DNA of 64,000 bases, from the NCBI RefSeq assembly GCF_900115265.1, contig NZ_FOVU01000009.1, positions 62,001 through 126,000 of the forward strand. Reading direction: 5' to 3'. The position numbers were made by a program, and so were the translations under genes. The DNA is from Bradyrhizobium sp. Ghvi. GTDB lineage: Bacteria; Pseudomonadota; Alphaproteobacteria; Rhizobiales; Xanthobacteraceae. Shown here one piece after another: positions 35,010-42,857 of this stretch; positions within the stretch are counted from its first letter, which is position 1, and every line of letters begins with the position of its first letter. The notes below the pieces were generated by a model. The model made no database searches, had not been told where the DNA came from, and worked only from the letters and a program-made list of their open reading frames with translations.

Positions 35010-35474
35010 TTGTCCGTGACAACGCCGAAAGGTCCACAGCTTGCGAGGCTGCCGACCGTCGCCGCCGATGACGCCAGCCCGAGAGCGAAGGTGCTCCAGC
35101 CCTCCGGCTGGCCGATGCCGAAGGGCTACGCCAATGGCATGGCTTCCGACGGGCGCCTTGTCGTCACGGGCGGCGTGATCGGCTGGGATGCGCAAGAGCG
35201 CCTTGCGGACGGCTTTGTCGCTCAAGTGCGCCAGACGCTGCTAAATATCGCTGAGATTTTGGCGGAGGGCGGTGCGCGGCCCGAGCACCTGGTGCGTCTG
35301 ACCTGGTACGTCGTCGACATGGACGAATATCTGACAAACCTGAAGGAACTCGGCCAGATCTATCGCGCCATCTTCGGTGCGCATTATCCCGCGATGGCGC
35401 TGGTCCAGGTCGTCCGTCTCGTCGAGAAGGCGGCGCGCGTCGAGATCGAAGCCACCGCCGTCATCCCTCGCTAA
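35010..35474 (+). CDS. RidA family enamine/imine deaminase
   Basis: The 154-residue protein has a RidA/YjgF fold: LQPSGWPMPKGYANGMASDG, VTGGVIGWDAQ, FVAQVRQTLLNIAEILAEGG and MALVQVVRLVEKAARVEIEA. It would hydrolyse a reactive enamine or imine, which fits removal of the amino group after ring attack on 2-aminobenzoyl-CoA. The TTG start at 35010 has GAGG eight bases upstream; GTG 35016 is the alternative. It is co-transcribed with the ligase. Confidence 0.85.
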   Translation: MSVTTPKGPQLARLPTVAADDASPRAKVLQPSGWPMPKGYANGMASDGRLVVTGGVIGWDAQERLADGFVAQVRQTLLNIAEILAEGGARPEHLVRLTWYVVDMDEYLTNLKELGQIYRAIFGAHYPAMALVQVVRLVEKAARVEIEATAVIPR

Positions 35475-35488
35475 GTCGCTTCTGGCGC

Positions 35489-36217
35489 TCAGCTTGCTTT
35501 GGCGAGCTCATCGTCCTCGGGCGAATTCAGGTAGACGCCCGACATGGTGTCGACCCAGCACAGATGGTCGTGCACCTTCTTCACGCCCTCGACATTCTCC
35601 GCTGCCACGACCGCAGCCTGCCGCGAGCGTTCCTCGGTAATGACGCCGCTGAGATGAACGATGCCATCGCGCACGATCACGTTCAGCCCGAACGGGCACC
35701 AGTCGTTCTTCTCCATCGCGTCGATGATGCGACTGCGGATGTGATCATCGTCAGCGGTCGGGTCGGGCACCTCGCGCGCGAGGCCCGCAACGGCTTGCAG
35801 CAGGTTGGCGCGTGACACGATGCCAACCACCTTGTCGCCGCGAACCACCGGCAAGCGTTTCACGTTGTTCCGTTCCATGAGCTCGACGATCTCGGCGAGC
35901 GCGGTGTCCTCCGTGATGGTGACAAGCGATGTGGTCATCACCTCGGCAACCTTGCGACCGTGCTCGTGGACGAAGTCGCTGGCCGATGTGCCGGGGCCGA
36001 GGATGAACCTCAGCCAACGACCGCGCTTGCGCCCGGTGCCGATCTCGCTGCGGCGGATGAAGTCGCCTTCCGAGACCACGCCGACCAGCTTGCCTCGATC
36101 GTCGACTACGGTGAGACCGCTGACGTGACGCTTCAGCATGATGTTTGCGGCCTCGACGATGCTGGTGTCGGGCGTGACCGAGATAACCGACCGGGTCATG
36201 ATCTGGTGGGCGCGCAT
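35489..36217 (-). CDS. CBS-pair plus BON domain protein
   Basis: The 242-residue protein has two CBS motifs, residues about 7-60 (IMTRSVISVTPDTSIVEAAN) and 95-150 (VMTTSLVTITEDTALAEIVE), and a C-terminal BON domain (GIVHLSGVITEERSRQAAVV). CBS pairs sense adenine nucleotides; BON domains bind membranes. The same layout is common in microaerobic and stress regulons of rhizobia. GGAG precedes the ATG. It shares a FixK box with the divergent PHA synthase gene. Confidence 0.88.
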   Translation of the reverse strand: MRAHQIMTRSVISVTPDTSIVEAANIMLKRHVSGLTVVDDRGKLVGVVSEGDFIRRSEIGTGRKRGRWLRFILGPGTSASDFVHEHGRKVAEVMTTSLVTITEDTALAEIVELMERNNVKRLPVVRGDKVVGIVSRANLLQAVAGLAREVPDPTADDDHIRSRIIDAMEKNDWCPFGLNVIVRDGIVHLSGVITEERSRQAAVVAAENVEGVKKVHDHLCWVDTMSGVYLNSPEDDELAKAS

Positions 36218-36280
36218 GGAATGCTCCGCTGGCTTGTCGAATTTCGATGGCGCAATCTAAATCAGGCCCCGAGGGGGCGT

Positions 36281-36294
36281 TTGACGCAGGTCAA
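36281..36294. promoter_or_regulatory. FixK/FNR box 1
   Basis: TTGAC-GCAG-GTCAA lies between the divergent CBS-BON and PHA synthase genes, 64 bases from the former start. Both half-sites match TTGAY/RTCAA. Confidence 0.75.
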
Positions 36295-36419
36295 GCGGAC
36301 GAAGCCGGTTCTTGCGATTAAGCGATTGTGACCGGCCTCAGAATTGATGCAGCTCAACGTCTCCAAAGGAGGCTGCCATATGCTGCTGCCACATGCGATC
36401 AGCAGCGCACGGGAATTCC

Positions 36420-38252
36420 ATGAACGTTGTGCAAATCCTTCCTCTGCCCGAACAGCCGGCGGCCTCCATCGACCCGGTTGTGGACGTCGCCCGGTCAGTC
36501 ACGAAAATCGAGCCAAGCGCGGAGAAATTGGCCGTCACGCTGGAGCCGGAGCCGTACTTGCTCGACCGCACGTTCCACGCTTTGCTCGCTCGGTTCACGG
36601 GTGGAGTCTCGCCGACAGCCTTGCTGCTCGCCTGGCTCGATTGGAGCTGCCATCTTGCAGGAGCGCCGCAGCGTCGAATGGAGATTGCCGAGAGCGCCGT
36701 TCGTGACACCGGCCGTTTGCTGGAAGCTGCCGCGCACGCGACCTCGCCCGTGCAAAAGCCCTGGTCGGTGATCCGGCCGGAGGGACGGGATCGCCGCTTC
36801 AGGGCGCCGCAATGGGAGACCCCGCCGTTCAATATCCTTGCGCAGGCGTTTCTGCTCGGAGAGCGCTGGTGGCACGATGCCACGACGGGCGTGCGCGGCG
36901 TCTCGCGCGCGAACGAGGCCATCGTCGAATTCTCCGTGCGTCAGATGCTCGACATGCTGGCACCGTCGAATTTCGCGATGACCAACCCGCAGGTGCTGGA
37001 GAAGGCGTTTCAGAGCGGCGGCGAGAATTTCGTCTTCGGCGGACAGAACTGGTGCGGCGACTTGATGCGGATGCTTTCGGCCGCGAAACCCGGAGACGAG
37101 CAGTTCGTCGTCGGCAAGACGGTTGCGGTGTCGCCCGGCAAGGTCATCTACCGCAACGAGCTCATCGAGCTGATCCAGTATCATCCCACCACGACGCAGG
37201 TGCGCCCCGAGCCGATCCTGATCGTGCCGGCCTGGATCATGAAATACTATATCCTCGATCTGTCGCCGCAGAACTCGCTGGTCAAATATCTCACCGATCA
37301 GGGCTTTACAGTCTTCGCGATCTCCTGGCGCAATCCGGACGCGAGAGATCGGGATGTTGCGTTCGACGACTATCGCAAGCTGGGCGTGGTGGCCGCGCTG
37401 GATGTGATCGCCCGGATCGTGCCGGCACAGAAGATTCACGCGCTCGGCTATTGTCTCGGCGGCACCTTGCTGTCGATCGCTGCCGCCGCAATGGCGCGCG
37501 ACGGCGATGATCGTCTCGGCACTGTCAATCTACTGGCCGCGCAAACTGACTTCACCGAGGCAGGCGAGCTGACACTCTTCATCAACGAAAGCCAGGTTGC
37601 GTTTCTCGAAGACGTGATGTGGCAGCGAGGCTACCTCGATACGGCTCAGATGGCGGGCGCGTTCGCGCTGCTGCGTTCGAATGATCTGATCTGGTCGCGG
37701 TTGTCGCATGACTACCTGATGGGCGAGGCCTCTGCGCCGAACGACCTGATGGCCTGGAACGCCGACGCGACGCGGCTGCCGTATCGGATGCATTCGGAAT
37801 ACCTGCGAAAGCTATTCCTCAACAATGATCTGGCCGAGGGACGTTATCGTGTTGAAGGCAGAAACATTTCTCTGTCCGACATTCACATCCCGATGTTCGT
37901 GGTCGGCACGCTCACCGATCACGTGGCGCCGTGGCGCTCAGTGCACAAGCTCCACTACCAGGTCGATGCCGATCTGACCTTCCTGTTGACCAGTGGCGGC
38001 CACAATGCGGGCGTCGTCGCGCCGCCCAACGAGGCCGGGCACAGCTATCAGGTTATGACCAAGGCTGCTGACGCACCCTATGTCGGCCCGGATGAATGGC
38101 TGAAGCTGGCGCCGCATGTCGAGGGATCGTGGTGGCCGGAATGGACCCGCTGGCTCATTTCGAAATCCGGCGAGCCTTGCGATCCGCCGCCGATCGGGCT
38201 TGGCGACATTGATGGCCTTCCCGATGCGCCGGGCGACTACGTCCGCACTTAA
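36420..38252 (+). CDS. phaC: poly-beta-hydroxyalkanoate synthase
   Basis: The roughly 610-residue protein carries the PHA synthase lipase-like box GYCLGG with catalytic Cys345 (from this start), TDHVAPW with the catalytic Asp, and GGHNAGVV with the catalytic His. It polymerises 3-hydroxyacyl-CoA into storage granules. Its length fits class I enzymes. The start is unclear: ATG 36420 and ATG 36393 are both in frame, but the only strong ribosome-binding site, AAAGGAGG at 36366, serves ATG 36380 in another frame. The location under a FixK box fits synthesis during oxygen limitation. Confidence 0.85.
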   Translation: MNVVQILPLPEQPAASIDPVVDVARSVTKIEPSAEKLAVTLEPEPYLLDRTFHALLARFTGGVSPTALLLAWLDWSCHLAGAPQRRMEIAESAVRDTGRLLEAAAHATSPVQKPWSVIRPEGRDRRFRAPQWETPPFNILAQAFLLGERWWHDATTGVRGVSRANEAIVEFSVRQMLDMLAPSNFAMTNPQVLEKAFQSGGENFVFGGQNWCGDLMRMLSAAKPGDEQFVVGKTVAVSPGKVIYRNELIELIQYHPTTTQVRPEPILIVPAWIMKYYILDLSPQNSLVKYLTDQGFTVFAISWRNPDARDRDVAFDDYRKLGVVAALDVIARIVPAQKIHALGYCLGGTLLSIAAAAMARDGDDRLGTVNLLAAQTDFTEAGELTLFINESQVAFLEDVMWQRGYLDTAQMAGAFALLRSNDLIWSRLSHDYLMGEASAPNDLMAWNADATRLPYRMHSEYLRKLFLNNDLAEGRYRVEGRNISLSDIHIPMFVVGTLTDHVAPWRSVHKLHYQVDADLTFLLTSGGHNAGVVAPPNEAGHSYQVMTKAADAPYVGPDEWLKLAPHVEGSWWPEWTRWLISKSGEPCDPPPIGLGDIDGLPDAPGDYVRT

Positions 38253-39223
38253 TTCTCCGGCTCGGGATCCGGACTGAGGTCGGAGAGGCGGAGGGGCTTG
38301 GTCTTGTCGAGTTTGCGATAGGACGTCGAAGCCGTTCGCAGCAGCTTCTTTTCTCGTTTGGGGTCGAGAAAACGAATGGTTGCCGTGGGAACAGCCTCAT
38401 TCAACGACGCGGCCAGCGTCTGACCGCGTGCATCATCGTTCAGCCGGCCAAGGGACTTTTGCGCTCTGCGCAATTGCTTCAGGATCGCCTTCTGCTTCTT
38501 CAGCGACTTCTCGGCGAACAGATCCTCCAGCGACTCGATCGAATAGGTCAGTCGTTTGTTGAGAATCCGCAGCTTGTGCCGTTTCTCGTAATCGAGCCTG
38601 CGCAGTTTTCGGGCCTTCCTCAGCAGCGTCGTTTCCCAATCGGTCAGTTGCGCCATGGCGTGGTCGGCGAGCGGACAGCGGCGAAGTGTGATGGCCTGTT
38701 TGCTGCGCCTGGTTGACCAGGGTCCGCTCTCGATCCAGCTCGAGGTCTGCTCGACCAGACGGCGATAGCGCGCCGATTGCAGCGTGCGGGCCAGCAGGCG
38801 ATGACTTTCGGCACGCTTTTCTTCCCAGTGTTGGAGCTCGGCGACCAAGGCCAGTTCGTCGCCAGTCTCGGCGACCACGCGTTCGATGGCGACGTCGAGG
38901 TCTCGCACCAGGCCGAGTTGGCTGTTCAGCCATTTCAATTCGGCCCAGACTTTGGGGCGTAGTGCATCGTCGACCATGGGCGAAAAGAAGCGAATCGCGG
39001 TCCGCAGATGGGTCAAGGCGATCCGGATCTGGTGCAAGGCTTCCGGATCGCCACGGCATGTGCCGTCGTGCTGGGCGAGGACGGCGGCGAGATGACGGCG
39101 GGCGATGATCCGAAAGGCCGTATCGCAGGCCATACCGGCGCTAAGACGGCCCGGCCGCGCATTGCGGCTCCCCCCGGGCGTGACAGGGCTGGCCGCCGTC
39201 GAATTCGTGGTGGGTCGCGCCAT
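38249..39223 (-). CDS. CHAD domain protein
   Basis: The 324-residue protein has the CHAD helical pattern with conserved His and Arg/Lys: LHQIRIALTHLRTAIRFF, LGLVRDLDVAIERV, and KRHKLRILNKRLTYSIESL. CHAD domains bind polyphosphate and can associate with PHA granules, which suits its place opposite the PHA synthase gene. The stop codons of the two genes overlap in TTAA. ATG 39223 is chosen over TTG 39238; the first 30 residues look disordered. Confidence 0.85.
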   Translation of the reverse strand: MARPTTNSTAASPVTPGGSRNARPGRLSAGMACDTAFRIIARRHLAAVLAQHDGTCRGDPEALHQIRIALTHLRTAIRFFSPMVDDALRPKVWAELKWLNSQLGLVRDLDVAIERVVAETGDELALVAELQHWEEKRAESHRLLARTLQSARYRRLVEQTSSWIESGPWSTRRSKQAITLRRCPLADHAMAQLTDWETTLLRKARKLRRLDYEKRHKLRILNKRLTYSIESLEDLFAEKSLKKQKAILKQLRRAQKSLGRLNDDARGQTLAASLNEAVPTATIRFLDPKREKKLLRTASTSYRKLDKTKPLRLSDLSPDPEPEN

Positions 39224-39248
39224 CCTAGCCCGCGCCAATCAGATTGCC

Positions 39249-40784
39249 CTAGTTGCTTTCAGCGATCTCGTCCTGGCAGCTCTGGAGCGTCTGCGCTTGT
39301 GTCCCGGATGCATCGATGCGTGCCCACTCGACAAGGCCGATCTTATAACGCTCTTGCAATGCGGCAACCTCTTGCGTGGCATCGGAGGCGTCGCCGTGGC
39401 GACCACCGATTCGGGCCTGCCGGGTTGCTAAATCCGCGACCAGGAAGAGTCCCGTGAGAGGCACGTTGCAATCTTGAGCCAGTGTGGCGACGGCGTCTCG
39501 CTCGACATCGCGGGCGAACACGCCGTCAATGATTACCGAATGGCGTTGGACCAGCACATGGCGGGCGCGCTCGGCCAACGTGGTGTAGACCCGCTCTGCC
39601 AACTCGGGCGTGTAGGCCGATGGTGGCAGCCGGTCCGTGTCGGCCACCCCAAATATCTGCTTGCGAATGACGTCGCTGCGCAACACAACGGCCCCCGGCT
39701 GCGGCGCGACTGATGGCGCGAGCGCCGCTGCCAAAACCGTCTTGCCGGTGCCTGACAGGCCGCCCACCGCGATCAGTCGAGGAGCGGCAGGCTGGATCAG
39801 CGTCCGGGCAAGGTCAAAATAGCGGCGCGCCGCGTCAAGGATGCCGGCATCATCGGAATGTGGTGCCTTCAGCCGTGCCAAGGCCACCTGGGCGCGGACC
39901 GCGGCGCGAATCGACATGAACAGCGGCAGTGCGCCTAGTGCATCGAGGTTTTCGGACGGCGTCGCGGCAAGATACCGGTTCAGGACAACGTTTGCGGCGA
40001 GCGACTGATCGTACCGCAGCAGATCCATCAGCGTGAAGGCGAGATCGTAGAGCACGTCAGTCGTCGCCATCTGTGCATCGAATTCGATGGCATCGAACAA
40101 CACCGGCCGCTGATCAATCAACACGATATTCGCGAGGTGCAGATCGCCGTGGCATCGGCGTACGAAGCCTTGGCGGCCGCGTTCGTCAAGCAACGGACGG
40201 GCGCGCAGGAATGCTGCGTGCGATGCCTGCGCGAGTTGTTCGATGTCCGCGCCCTGGAGGTGATTGCCATTCCGCAAGCCCGCGCTGTTGCCGTCGATCA
40301 GGACAGGAATCGAGGAAATCCAAGCCTTGCCGTCGCCAGGCGTCGCCGCCGCGTGCGATGCCGCGATTGCGCCGGCAATGGCTGATGCAAGATCCGCATC
40401 GAACTTTCGCGCCTGCGCCAGATGGTCCAGCGTTTGGCTCTCGTCGAAACGCGACATGTCGACGGCGTATTCGATCGGACGGCCGCGGCCGTTGACCTTC
40501 ACCGATCCGTCCAACTCCTCGGTGATCGCGACAACACCGTGATAGATCTGCGGCGCCAATGGCCGGTTGATCCGGATTTCATCTTCGCAGGCTGCCTTGC
40601 GCTTCTCAAGGTTGGAATAGTCGAGGAAAGGAAACCGCACGGCTCGCTTGATCTTCAATGCGCGATCGCCGTCGAGAAAAACCGAGGCGCCGTGCGTATC
40701 GATCCGCGTCACGCCCGGATGTCCAGCCAGTGTCTGAAAGATCCGTTCCTGGATCGTTGTTTGATTTTCCAACGAAGCAGACAT
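39249..40784 (-). CDS. aminoglycoside-phosphotransferase-like and P-loop kinase fusion protein
   Basis: The 511-residue protein has two parts. The N-terminal half is APH-like, with RCHGDLHLANIVLID (catalytic loop) and FDAIEFD (metal-binding Asp). From about residue 340 a P-loop kinase begins with GGLSGTGKTVLAAALAP and later LATRQARIGGRHGDAS. Such bifunctional proteins are common in proteobacteria, but the substrate is unknown. GAGG eight bases before ATG 40784 fixes the start. It lies 10 bases from the alcohol dehydrogenase gene in the same operon. Confidence 0.82.
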   Translation of the reverse strand: MSASLENQTTIQERIFQTLAGHPGVTRIDTHGASVFLDGDRALKIKRAVRFPFLDYSNLEKRKAACEDEIRINRPLAPQIYHGVVAITEELDGSVKVNGRGRPIEYAVDMSRFDESQTLDHLAQARKFDADLASAIAGAIAASHAAATPGDGKAWISSIPVLIDGNSAGLRNGNHLQGADIEQLAQASHAAFLRARPLLDERGRQGFVRRCHGDLHLANIVLIDQRPVLFDAIEFDAQMATTDVLYDLAFTLMDLLRYDQSLAANVVLNRYLAATPSENLDALGALPLFMSIRAAVRAQVALARLKAPHSDDAGILDAARRYFDLARTLIQPAAPRLIAVGGLSGTGKTVLAAALAPSVAPQPGAVVLRSDVIRKQIFGVADTDRLPPSAYTPELAERVYTTLAERARHVLVQRHSVIIDGVFARDVERDAVATLAQDCNVPLTGLFLVADLATRQARIGGRHGDASDATQEVAALQERYKIGLVEWARIDASGTQAQTLQSCQDEIAESN

Positions 40785-40794
40785 TCGAAGCACC

Positions 40795-41778
40795 TCAGGG
40801 GGTCAGGACGGCCGCGCCCAGGATCTGACCGTTCCGCAGCATGCCCAGAACCTCGTTGGCTTGATCCAGCGGAAATGCCTTCGTCTCGGTGCGTACACCC
40901 GCTTGTGGTGCCACCTTGAGAAAATCCAGGCCGTCCTGCCGGGTCAGATTGGCGACCGAGACCAACTGCCGCTCCTCCCAGAGCAGATCGTAGGGAAAGC
41001 TCGGGATGTCAGTCATGTGGATGCCGGCGCACACCACGCGACCGCCTTTTCGGACGGCGCGCAACGCAGCCGGAACGAGTTCGCCGGCTGGTGCGTAGAT
41101 AATGGCGGCGTCGAGCGGCTCGGCAGGCATTTCGTCGGAAGCTCCCGCCCAGACGGCACCGAGACGTCGCGCGAGGTCTTGAGCGGCGTGATCGCCGCGC
41201 CGCGTGAATGCATAGACAGATCGTCGCTGCCAGATTGCGACTTGTGCGACGATATGGCCGGCCGCACCAAAACCGTAGAGGCCGAGTCTCTCCGCGGGAC
41301 CAGCCAGCACCAGCGAGCGCCATCCAATCAGTCCCGCGCACAGCAAAGGAGCGATCTCCACGTCATCGTCGCCTTCCTCGAGTGGAAATGCATAGCGGGC
41401 GTCGGCGATGGTGTGCGTTGCGTAGCCGCCGTCACGCGTATAGCCGGTGAACAGCGGTGCGTCGCACAGATTTTCCATGCCTTGCCGGCAGAATCGGCAT
41501 TCTCCGCATGTGAAGCCAAGCCAGGGAATGCCGATCCGGTCGCCAAGCGCGTGGGTTGCAACATTAGGACCAACGAGGTCGACCCTTCCAATGATCTCAT
41601 GGCCAGGCACGATCGGATAGCGAATATCAGGTAACTCGGCGTCGACGACATGCAGGTCGGTCCGGCATACCCCGCAAGCGCTTATCTTCACCCGGATCTG
41701 GCCATCGCCGGGAACTGGGTCGGGCCGCTCCTCCATTCGGAGCCGCGCTCGTGGGGCCGGTAACACCATCGCACGCAT
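40795..41778 (-). CDS. zinc-dependent alcohol dehydrogenase family protein
   Basis: The 327-residue medium-chain dehydrogenase has the catalytic zinc motif CGVCRTDLHVVD, PGHEIIGRV, the four-Cys structural zinc site CGECRFCRQGMENLC, and a Rossmann fold LGLYGFGAAGHIVAQVA. It reduces aldehydes or oxidises alcohols. GGAGAG precedes the ATG by six bases; the 142-residue longer ORF is rejected. It is first in a leftward operon with the kinase fusion and CHAD genes and shares a FixK box with the divergent stress-protein gene. Confidence 0.88.
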   Translation of the reverse strand: MRAMVLPAPRARLRMEERPDPVPGDGQIRVKISACGVCRTDLHVVDAELPDIRYPIVPGHEIIGRVDLVGPNVATHALGDRIGIPWLGFTCGECRFCRQGMENLCDAPLFTGYTRDGGYATHTIADARYAFPLEEGDDDVEIAPLLCAGLIGWRSLVLAGPAERLGLYGFGAAGHIVAQVAIWQRRSVYAFTRRGDHAAQDLARRLGAVWAGASDEMPAEPLDAAIIYAPAGELVPAALRAVRKGGRVVCAGIHMTDIPSFPYDLLWEERQLVSVANLTRQDGLDFLKVAPQAGVRTETKAFPLDQANEVLGMLRNGQILGAAVLTP

Positions 41779-41889
41779 AAGTCTCTCCGGGGCGAACCGC
41801 TCCGACTGAATACCCATAGAGTGACCGAGCAGCCAGTCCTTGACTTTGCTCAACGCCTGACGTCGCTGCGCCGGGTGGCGTTCCCCGCC

Positions 41890-41903
41890 TTGACGAGAAT
41901 CAA
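41890..41903. promoter_or_regulatory. FixK/FNR box 2
   Basis: TTGAC-GAGA-ATCAA lies 47 bases before the universal stress protein start and 112 bases from the divergent alcohol dehydrogenase start. Confidence 0.7.
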
Positions 41904-41950
41904 GGGACCTGACGAAAAGCGGCCTATTTTGGCTGGCGAGGAGAATCCCG

Positions 41951-42790
41951 ATGGCCATCAAGGACGTCTTTTTGCCGCTTGTCGGCCAGCCGAGTGGGCC
42001 AGCGCTCGCCGCAATTGAGAAATGTGTCGCCGTTGCCGCTGACCTCGGCGCCAGAATCACCGGGCTTGCGCTGGAGGACGACGTTTTCGTGCGCCCGAAG
42101 GTGGTGCTTCCTGATGACCCGCAGTCCACCGAACTCGGCGTGGTGTGCGAGGCCGAGGATATGCAGCAGCTCCTGGATGCATTCACCAACGCGGCCTCGC
42201 GCACCGGTACGCGTGCTCAAAGCCGATCGGGCAAGGTGCCGGCGGACCAGATCGCATCGACGCTGGCGGAGCACGCACGCTTCAGCGATCTCAGCCTGAT
42301 CCCGGTAAAGGCTCACGACAGCCGAACCGAAAGCATCGTTGAATCATTCCTGTTTGAATCCGGCCGGCCGCTGCTGCTCTGTCCGGAGCAGCATGCGGAG
42401 GCGCTGCGTGCGGAATTCGAGCATGTCGTGATCGCCTGGGACCATTCGGCGCGCGCCGCGCGCGCGGTTGGCGACGCTCTGCCGATTATTCAGGCAGCTG
42501 CTACGGTCCGTGTGGTGACCGTGGCGGAGGACAAGACCGAGGCGATCGCACAATCGGGCCTCAGTCTCGTCCACCACCTCAGGGAACATGGGGTTTATGC
42601 GTCGTTCGAAACTGTGAAGAGCAGCGGAAGCTCGATCGGCAAGGTGTTGGGAGCTTGGGCGCAGTCCCACGCCGTCGACGCCATCGTCATGGGCGCCTAT
42701 CATCACTCGCGCATGAATGAGATCGTCTGGGGCGGTGTGACCAAGACCGTCATTGGCCAGCCACCGTGCTGGGTGATGATGTCGCACTAG
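41951..42790 (+). CDS. universal stress protein family
   Basis: The 279-residue protein has two UspA-like halves. The C-terminal half keeps HVVIAWDHSARAARAVGDAL and the family ending DAIVMGAYHHSRMNEIVWGG with TKTVIGQPP. UspA-type proteins aid survival during growth arrest and low oxygen. GAGGAG precedes the ATG by about seven bases. A FixK box lies 47 bases upstream, a distance that allows class II activation. Confidence 0.87.
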   Translation: MAIKDVFLPLVGQPSGPALAAIEKCVAVAADLGARITGLALEDDVFVRPKVVLPDDPQSTELGVVCEAEDMQQLLDAFTNAASRTGTRAQSRSGKVPADQIASTLAEHARFSDLSLIPVKAHDSRTESIVESFLFESGRPLLLCPEQHAEALRAEFEHVVIAWDHSARAARAVGDALPIIQAAATVRVVTVAEDKTEAIAQSGLSLVHHLREHGVYASFETVKSSGSSIGKVLGAWAQSHAVDAIVMGAYHHSRMNEIVWGGVTKTVIGQPPCWVMMSH

Positions 42791-42857
42791 GTGCGTTTCC
42801 AACTGCTATCCGGGTTGGTTTCTGCCGGACCCGTTGCCCGATCGGACGATTGTGACC

